From the NCBI GenBank assembly GCA_047606825.1, contig JASGDY010000067.1, positions 1-24,410 of the forward strand: a stretch of 24,410 nt of DNA, in the 5' to 3' direction. The notes below the pieces were generated by a model. The model worked only from the letters and a program-made list of their open reading frames with translations. It made no database searches and was not told the origin of the DNA. This document shows, piece by piece, positions 24,334-24,410 of this stretch; the first letter of the stretch is position 1; every line of letters starts with the position of its first letter. The stretch is from Rhizosphaericola sp047606825 (lineage in GTDB: Bacteria > Bacteroidota > Bacteroidia > Chitinophagales > Chitinophagaceae). Both the position numbers and the translations under genes were made by a program.

Positions 24334-24410
24334 TTTCCCAAACGATTAATAATTGCCTTCGGTTATTTAAATTCTCATTATTTGGTGTAATAGATAATAT
24401 GAGTTTATCC
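24334..24410. other. Right edge, no gene seen
   Basis: The final 77 bases are AT-rich and contain no gene start that can be supported. The transporter and leader peptidase expected for a double-glycine peptide cluster would lie beyond the window. Confidence 0.5.

Overview
The window looks like the chromosome of a Bacteroidota bacterium, most likely a Chitinophagaceae-type genome. The reasons are a SusC/SusD pair preceded by a FecR-type anti-sigma regulator with a DUF4974-like tail, a TonB-type outer-membrane beta-barrel receptor with a CarboxypepD_reg-like domain, TAnnTTTG-type promoter elements, and little Shine-Dalgarno signal ahead of most genes. Exact genus cannot be read from the sequence.

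Left edge (1-4700). A fragment resembling the C-terminus of an IS1-family transposase abuts a 5'-truncated GxxExxY-family gene. Then, all on the minus strand, come housekeeping genes: the agmatine-to-putrescine pair aguB and aguA, the protein repair methyltransferase pcm, and a myo-inositol-phosphate synthase. Hairpin terminators separate the last units.

Regulatory pair (4709-6404). An ECF sigma factor is followed 16 bp later by an inner-membrane protein that joins a cytoplasmic N-terminal domain to a periplasmic trypsin-fold protease. This resembles a sigma/anti-sigma pair with a protease as the sensor part.

Polysaccharide-utilisation locus (6567-19300, minus strand). In transcription order: fecR, susC, susD, GH43, a Tat-exported Nif3-like protein, a GH140/DUF4038 glycosidase, a repeat-rich spacer with two nested palindromic elements, a second and divergent GH140-like protein, and a NodB-type polysaccharide deacetylase. 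SusC carries an STN domain, so it should signal through FecR, but no ECF sigma gene lies next to fecR. The enzymes suggest a branched plant-cell-wall glycan, possibly apiose- or arabinose-containing; this is inference.

Right edge (19642-24410, plus strand). A divergent OMP_b-brl_3-type beta-barrel receptor is followed by a strikingly AT-rich block: a 67-aa precursor peptide with a double-glycine leader, a radical SAM/SPASM maturase with a PqqD-like N-terminal domain, and an unrecognised 187-aa protein, tightly spaced. This is the most interesting part of the window: an apparent RiPP biosynthesis cluster, cut off by the window edge before any transporter or leader peptidase. Its base composition (about 27% GC in the line at 22441-22500, against about 53% at 14761-14820) suggests horizontal transfer.
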